Origin: Actinomadura latina NBRC 106108
GTDB lineage: Bacteria > Actinomycetota > Actinomycetes > Streptosporangiales > Streptosporangiaceae
Length of the DNA: 64,000 bases
Assembly: GCF_001552195.1 (NCBI RefSeq)
Contig: NZ_BCQS01000006.1
Span: 124,001 to 188,000, forward strand
Direction of reading: 5' to 3'
Position numbers and translations under genes: made by a program. This document shows positions 60,402 through 64,000 of the stretch, piece after piece. The notes under the pieces are model-generated. The model ran no database searches, was not told where the DNA came from, and saw only the letters and a program-made list of their open reading frames with translations. Within the stretch, counting starts at the first letter, position 1, and the number at the start of each line of letters is the position of its first letter.

Positions 60402-62066
60402 CTATACCTCCATGGCGAGCGGGGGGTCGGGAAGGCGGGACGGGTCGTCCCACAGCAGGGTGAGGTCGCGCCCGCAGTGCGGCTCGTCCTTGGCGAGCAG
60501 CGCGCGCTTGCGCAGATCACGGGCGAGCCGGGGGAGGTCGCCGGGATGCGCGCCGCCGACCGCTTCGGCCAGTTCCTCCTGGACGCCGTGGCCGTGGCAT
60601 TTCTCGTGCACGGCGGCGTCGCACGCGGTACGCGGCCACAGCATGACGGGGACGCCGTTGCTCAGCGCGGCGCGGAGCGATTCGTCGGGCGGGCAGGCCC
60701 CGTAGACCAGCACGCAGTAGTCGTCGTTGGCCTCCAGCAGATCGCTGAAGTAGCCGCTGTCCCGGGCCGTGTCGCACGTGATGCGCCGCGGGTCGCTGCG
60801 TTCCAGCTCGCTGAGCAGGCGCCAGCGCCGATACGCCTGGTCCCGCGCGAAGGAGTCCGGGCGCATGCGCTGCACGTCCCGGACGACCAGCGGGTACCGG
60901 CGCATGCGCTGCGTCTTCTCGGGGTCCGCGTGCCACTGCTCGAACGGCGTGCTGAGCCACTTCTGCGGCACCGCGAACTCGATCATCCACTCGCGTCCGA
61001 AGAGGGCGGGCGCCAGTTCGGCGACGTGCTCCTCGACGACCTGCCGCACCCGCTGCCTCGGCACCTCCTCCGCGCGCCGGGAGCGGCCCGCCGCGCCGTC
61101 CGTCCAGAGGTGCACGGTGATGTCGAACGCGCCGTGCGTCATCCGCTCCAGCCGCACGATCACCGACGGGGGCCCGGGACGGGGGCCGTGCGCGTTCGCG
61201 CCGTCCGGAAGGTGACGCCTCGACCAGGTGGTCAGGCGCCGCGCGGCGGAGGCCGGGGAGGCCCGGCGCACCGCCCGCAGGTAGCGGACGAGCTGCTCCT
61301 CACGGAAGCCCTCGGCGACATGCCGTACCGAGTGCCAGGCCGACTGGAAGACGGCCGGCGAGGGACGTCCGGTGACCACCGCCAGCTCGGCGGCGAGCAC
61401 GGGCGTGAAGGGGACGCCGGCGAGGATCCCCCGCAGTTCGCGCCGGGCCGGGGCGGTGAGCCAGGTGAGCGGCAGCAGGTCGTCCAGCTCCTCCGAATAC
61501 AGCCGGAGCCGGTCGAGCGGGAGCATCCAGCCGACGTCCGTGTAGTCGTCGCGGCGCAGGTCGGCGTTCGTGACCATGCCGATGACCTCGCCCGTGGCCA
61601 GGCGGTACACCGCCGACCCGCTGTAGCCCTTCTCCAGCGCGCTGCCCTGCGTGGCCCGCAACTGCCACCACTCGCGCCGGCGCTGCCACTGCGGCCTGGT
61701 CGTGACCGTGCCGTGCAGTTCGCCGTCGTCCAGGCCGTAGGGGAACCCCCACACGCCGAACTCGTTCTCCCCGGCCCGGGAGTGGACCTCGTCGGGAGCG
61801 GCGAACCGCGCGGGCTCGTAGGGGACGGGTTCCCGCAGTTCCAGGACGGCGACGTCCCCGAAGTCGCCCGCCCGCCGCCAGCCGGTGCACCGCACCACCG
61901 CGGCGGGGAGGTCCTCCCGGAGCCCCGGGAACCCGACGCGTGCCTCGTCCATCCCCTCGACGGTGTGTGCGCAGGTCAGCAGGCGGGTCTCGGTGATGAG
62001 GAACGCCGCGCCCAGCTTGCCGCCGGACGGGTGGCCGACCCAGGCGCGCCACTGCCAATCGTCCAC
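60402..62066 (-). CDS. Trypsin-like protease fused to a VMAP C-terminal domain
   Basis: A protein of about 554 residues. The N-terminal trypsin fold (1-200) has a full triad: His34 (TCAHTV), Asp71 (GDFGDVAVL) and Ser149 (GYSGSAV). A helical linker (200-300) follows, with EAD-like helices. The C-terminal VMAP-C domain (about 310-554) has WMIEFAVPQKWLS, RYPLVVRDVQRMRP and YCVLVYGACPPDE, a pattern I associate with VMAP proteins that pair with MoxR/vWA. No signal peptide is present, so it is cytoplasmic. GTG 62066 is chosen because the longer frame to 62120 overlaps the upstream gene. It presumably cleaves host or invader proteins when triggered. Confidence 0.85.
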   Translation of the reverse strand: MDDWQWRAWVGHPSGGKLGAAFLITETRLLTCAHTVEGMDEARVGFPGLREDLPAAVVRCTGWRRAGDFGDVAVLELREPVPYEPARFAAPDEVHSRAGENEFGVWGFPYGLDDGELHGTVTTRPQWQRRREWWQLRATQGSALEKGYSGSAVYRLATGEVIGMVTNADLRRDDYTDVGWMLPLDRLRLYSEELDDLLPLTWLTAPARRELRGILAGVPFTPVLAAELAVVTGRPSPAVFQSAWHSVRHVAEGFREEQLVRYLRAVRRASPASAARRLTTWSRRHLPDGANAHGPRPGPPSVIVRLERMTHGAFDITVHLWTDGAAGRSRRAEEVPRQRVRQVVEEHVAELAPALFGREWMIEFAVPQKWLSTPFEQWHADPEKTQRMRRYPLVVRDVQRMRPDSFARDQAYRRWRLLSELERSDPRRITCDTARDSGYFSDLLEANDDYCVLVYGACPPDESLRAALSNGVPVMLWPRTACDAAVHEKCHGHGVQEELAEAVGGAHPGDLPRLARDLRKRALLAKDEPHCGRDLTLLWDDPSRLPDPPLAMEV

Positions 62067-62074
62067 GATCCCCG

Positions 62075-62419
62075 CTACGCCTCCTCCGCGGCTCCGGCCC
62101 CGGCGGGCGGCCGACCCCACGTCAGTTTGACCTTGAGGTGCCCTTCGACGGACGTCTTCGCGATGACCGCGCCCGCCGCGGCGTTCAGCTTGACGCCGAA
62201 CTCCAGCTCGACCGCGTCGGGGTTCAGGTCGCCGCCGCGCAGCGCCGCGAGCGCCGACTGGGCCGCCTCCCGGACGTTGGCGAACGCGTCCTCGAACTTG
62301 CCCGCCGCCTCATGGAAGATCTCGCCGCTACGGGACACCGATCCGAATCCGGGTTCCCGGTCGTCGCTCTCCACGACGATGGTCCCGTGCTCGGTCTGCC
62401 AGCGCACCAGTTCGTTCAC
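62075..62419 (-). CDS. Trypco1 (CU044_2847 family) small protein
   Basis: A 114-residue protein. The pattern VVVESDD, FEDAFANVREAAQSAL, ELEFGVKLNAAAGAVIAKT and LKVKLTWGRP matches the trypsin-co-occurring family also named CU044_2847. Members lie next to trypsin-like conflict proteases and may act as inhibitors or sensors; the mechanism is unknown. GTG 62419 follows a GAGGGGG run. It is the first gene of the minus-strand conflict cassette, and its stop is 8 bp upstream of the trypsin gene start. Confidence 0.85.
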   Translation of the reverse strand: MNELVRWQTEHGTIVVESDDREPGFGSVSRSGEIFHEAAGKFEDAFANVREAAQSALAALRGGDLNPDAVELEFGVKLNAAAGAVIAKTSVEGHLKVKLTWGRPPAGAGAAEEA

Positions 62420-62503
62420 GACCGCCCCCTCGTGCAGGCAAATCTAACAAGATCGTCGGTCCCGGGTGCTTTGCTGGGGAAACCGCGGCCGGAGGAGGAC
62501 AAG

Positions 62504-62848
62504 ATGATCACCGTCGAGCAGGTGCGGGCGCTCACGAGAACTCTGCCCCGCACATCGGAGCACCTCATCAGGGACCAGGTGAAGTTCCGCGTCGGCTCCA
62601 TCGTCTACGTCGCACTCTCGCGGGACGAGACCGTGATGGGATTCGCCTTCCCCAAGGAGGAGCGCGCCGCGCTGGTGGCCTCCGAACCGGCGAAATTCCA
62701 CCTGCCCCGCGAGTCCGACATGCGTTTCAACTGGGTGCACGCCTGGACGGCCGCGCTCGACGAAGCGGAAATGCGCGAACTGGTGATCGACGCGTGGCGA
62801 ATGGTCGTCCCGAAGAAGGTCGCCGCCGCCCGCCTCGGCGACCTCTAG
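62504..62848 (+). CDS. MmcQ/YjbR family protein
   Basis: A 114-residue protein that matches the small MmcQ/YjbR fold: VEQVRALTRTLPRTSEHLIR, VKFRVGSIVYVALS, a Phe/Lys loop and the C-terminal WRMVVPKKVAAA helix. The family has a DNA-binding-like fold (CyaY-like), but its role is not established. ATG 62504 follows GGAGGAGGAC. It is divergent from the conflict cassette (about 85 bp between start codons), so a shared promoter region is likely. Its end overlaps the convergent lipoprotein gene by four bases. Confidence 0.88.
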   Translation: MITVEQVRALTRTLPRTSEHLIRDQVKFRVGSIVYVALSRDETVMGFAFPKEERAALVASEPAKFHLPRESDMRFNWVHAWTAALDEAEMRELVIDAWRMVVPKKVAAARLGDL

Positions 62849-63621
62849 TGCGGCGGCGGCATCGGGTCGACGGCGTTGCCGGCGCTGCAGCCGCCTTCGC
62901 CCGGCATCCGCTGGATCCGTGCCGGTGACCAGACGCTCGTCCGTCCCGGCGCGACGCGGGCGAGGACGCAGTCGAACGCGTCCGAGAGATAGGGCCGCAC
63001 TTTCAGCACCACGCCGACGACCGGCCCCTCGGTCCGGAATTCGCGGCTGATCGCAGGGTCCAGGCGCAGCGACGCGACCGCCGCGCGGACCTTCGCCTCG
63101 TCCGCCCTGCCCCCGGCCGGGACGCGCGGCAGCACCTTCTGCAGTTTCGCGGACGGAATGTCCGGCGTCTTCGGCCACGGCTCGAACCGCAGCGGTTCTC
63201 CCGGCGGGCATGTCACCAGGCGCGTCTCGTATTCGTGCCATTCGGTCGTCGTCGAGAACCGCATCCGGAAACAGCGCTTCACGGTGATGGGCTCGCCGGG
63301 ATACGGCCCGGCCTTCGTCCCCGTGCCGGAGACGCGGACGACGAGGGCCACCCCGGCCCCGGCGGTGGACGCACCCCGCACGCCCATGACCTCGACGCCG
63401 TCCAGATCCGCCGCCCGGTGGGCCAGGTCGCGCGCGGGCCACACCCGGGCCGTGTAGACCTTGTCGCCGGCGTTGTCGGCGGTCTTCCGGGCGTCTGCGG
63501 TGGCCTGCTCCTCGGCCGTTCCGGCGGCCGGCCTCCCGGACGTCCCGCCGCCCGCGTACGGGACGCCGCCGCAGGCGGCGGCCAGCAGAACGGGAACCAG
63601 GAAGATCACATATCGGCGCAT
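62845..63621 (-). CDS. Lipoprotein of unknown function
   Basis: A 258-residue lipoprotein. The N-terminus MRRYVIFLVPVLLAAAC shows a lipobox with Cys17. A Gly/Ala-rich linker is followed by a beta-rich domain with VVGVVLKVRPYLSDAFDCVL, a Cys-containing loop and a Pro-rich C-terminus (EGGCSAGNAVDPMPPPH). I do not recognise the family. ATG 63621 is chosen because the lipobox begins there; the frame extends to 63960 but that part has no lipoprotein character. It lies 95 bp after the membrane protein at the right edge, and both are on the minus strand. Confidence 0.8.
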   Translation of the reverse strand: MRRYVIFLVPVLLAAACGGVPYAGGGTSGRPAAGTAEEQATADARKTADNAGDKVYTARVWPARDLAHRAADLDGVEVMGVRGASTAGAGVALVVRVSGTGTKAGPYPGEPITVKRCFRMRFSTTTEWHEYETRLVTCPPGEPLRFEPWPKTPDIPSAKLQKVLPRVPAGGRADEAKVRAAVASLRLDPAISREFRTEGPVVGVVLKVRPYLSDAFDCVLARVAPGRTSVWSPARIQRMPGEGGCSAGNAVDPMPPPH

Positions 63622-63715
63622 GAGCTCAAGGATCACGGTCGCCACGGCCCGCCGGCATCCGCGTTCGTACTCATTTCGCGTCGAGGGTGACGGCGATCGC
63701 GGACGCAAGGGGCCG

Positions 63716-64000
63716 TCAGGCGTCGGCCGGCTGCGCCTCGGGCTCCGCCGCCTCGACCGCGTCCGGTTCCCGCCCCTCACCGGCCGGTTCGCCGCGCCCC
63801 CACGCCATCGCGGCGGCGAAGCACGCGAACGGCAGGGCGGGCAGCATGTACCGGTAGTCGAAGTCCACCGTGATCGGGGGGATGGCCAGGAGGGCGACCC
63901 CGGACGTCCAGAAGAGCGCCGTCCGCGCGCGCGCCCGCCGCCACACGATCCCGGCCGCACCCGCCAGCAGGACGACCCCGAGCACCGTCCCGGGCACGCT
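63716..64000 (-). CDS. Integral membrane protein, C-terminal part only
   Basis: The last 95 codons of a gene continuing beyond the right edge. Three hydrophobic segments are visible (VPGTVLGVVLLAGAAGIVW; ALFWTSGVALLAIPPI; MLPALPFACFAAAMAW). The motif DFDYRYMLPALP near the last segment resembles the C-terminus of polyprenol-dependent glycosyltransferases of the GT39/PMT-like group in actinobacteria. The end is an acidic Ala/Glu/Pro tail. The family is uncertain, because the catalytic N-terminal half is outside the window. Confidence 0.6.
   Translation of the reverse strand, partial: SVPGTVLGVVLLAGAAGIVWRRARARTALFWTSGVALLAIPPITVDFDYRYMLPALPFACFAAAMAWGRGEPAGEGREPDAVEAAEPEAQPADA

Overview
The window is chromosomal DNA from a high-GC actinobacterium. 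Almost every codon ends in G or C. GTG and TTG starts are common, neighbouring genes often overlap by ATGA or GTGA, and several starts look leaderless. A mycothiol-biosynthesis deacetylase (MshB), three Ser/Thr kinases, two LytR-CpsA-Psr proteins, an FHA protein, a c-di-AMP riboswitch ahead of an NlpC/P60 hydrolase, and a mycobacterial Sdh1-type succinate dehydrogenase all fit. A member of the Streptosporangiales such as Actinomadura is plausible, but nothing here fixes the genus. No rRNA, tRNA, CRISPR array, transposase or integrase was seen.

Layout. 1-3.1 kb: the end of a type IV secretion-like set (TrbL/VirB6-like, VirB8/TcpC-like, VirB1-like hydrolase). 3.2-7.8 kb: Mut7-C RNase, NUDIX hydrolase, riboswitch-controlled NlpC/P60 protein and the GTPase TypA. 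7.8-15.7 kb: a six-gene minus-strand operon (DUF4282 protein, transmembrane kinase, coiled-coil protein, Clp-like AAA ATPase, radical SAM protein, zinc-ribbon/FHA protein) whose joint role I do not recognise. 16.2-22.2 kb: envelope genes (DUF3592 protein, prepilin peptidase, LCP protein, kinase, OmpA-like protein, lipoprotein) and an HTH regulator. 22.3-33.8 kb: two complete succinate dehydrogenase operons facing each other, with a Crp/Fnr regulator, a LysR regulator and a cyclase-domain/TPR protein between them; Crp-like palindromes lie ahead of both operons. 33.8-54.3 kb: SpoIIE phosphatase with receiver, asymmetric ABC exporter pair, S9 peptidase, kinase, mshB, MFS efflux with PadR repressor, LCP protein, rocD with Lrp regulator, RraA-like protein, a 17-bp minisatellite, two secreted proteins and a TetR regulator. 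54.3-62.4 kb: a minus-strand conflict-type cassette (Trypco1-like protein, trypsin-VMAP protein, MoxR ATPase, and a 1695-residue vWA/EccC-like ATPase/caspase fusion). 62.5-64 kb: a MmcQ/YjbR protein, a lipoprotein and the end of a membrane protein.

How the parts work together. The two most unusual units are the 54.3-62.4 kb cassette, which combines two different protease types with a MoxR/vWA/VMAP regulatory core, and the 7.8-15.7 kb kinase-AAA-radical SAM-FHA operon. The SDH region looks like a respiratory regulon: a Crp protein with an intact cAMP-binding cassette, a cyclase-like protein and Crp-type sites ahead of both SDH operons lie within 12 kb. Functions are inferred from motifs read by eye; no database search was run.
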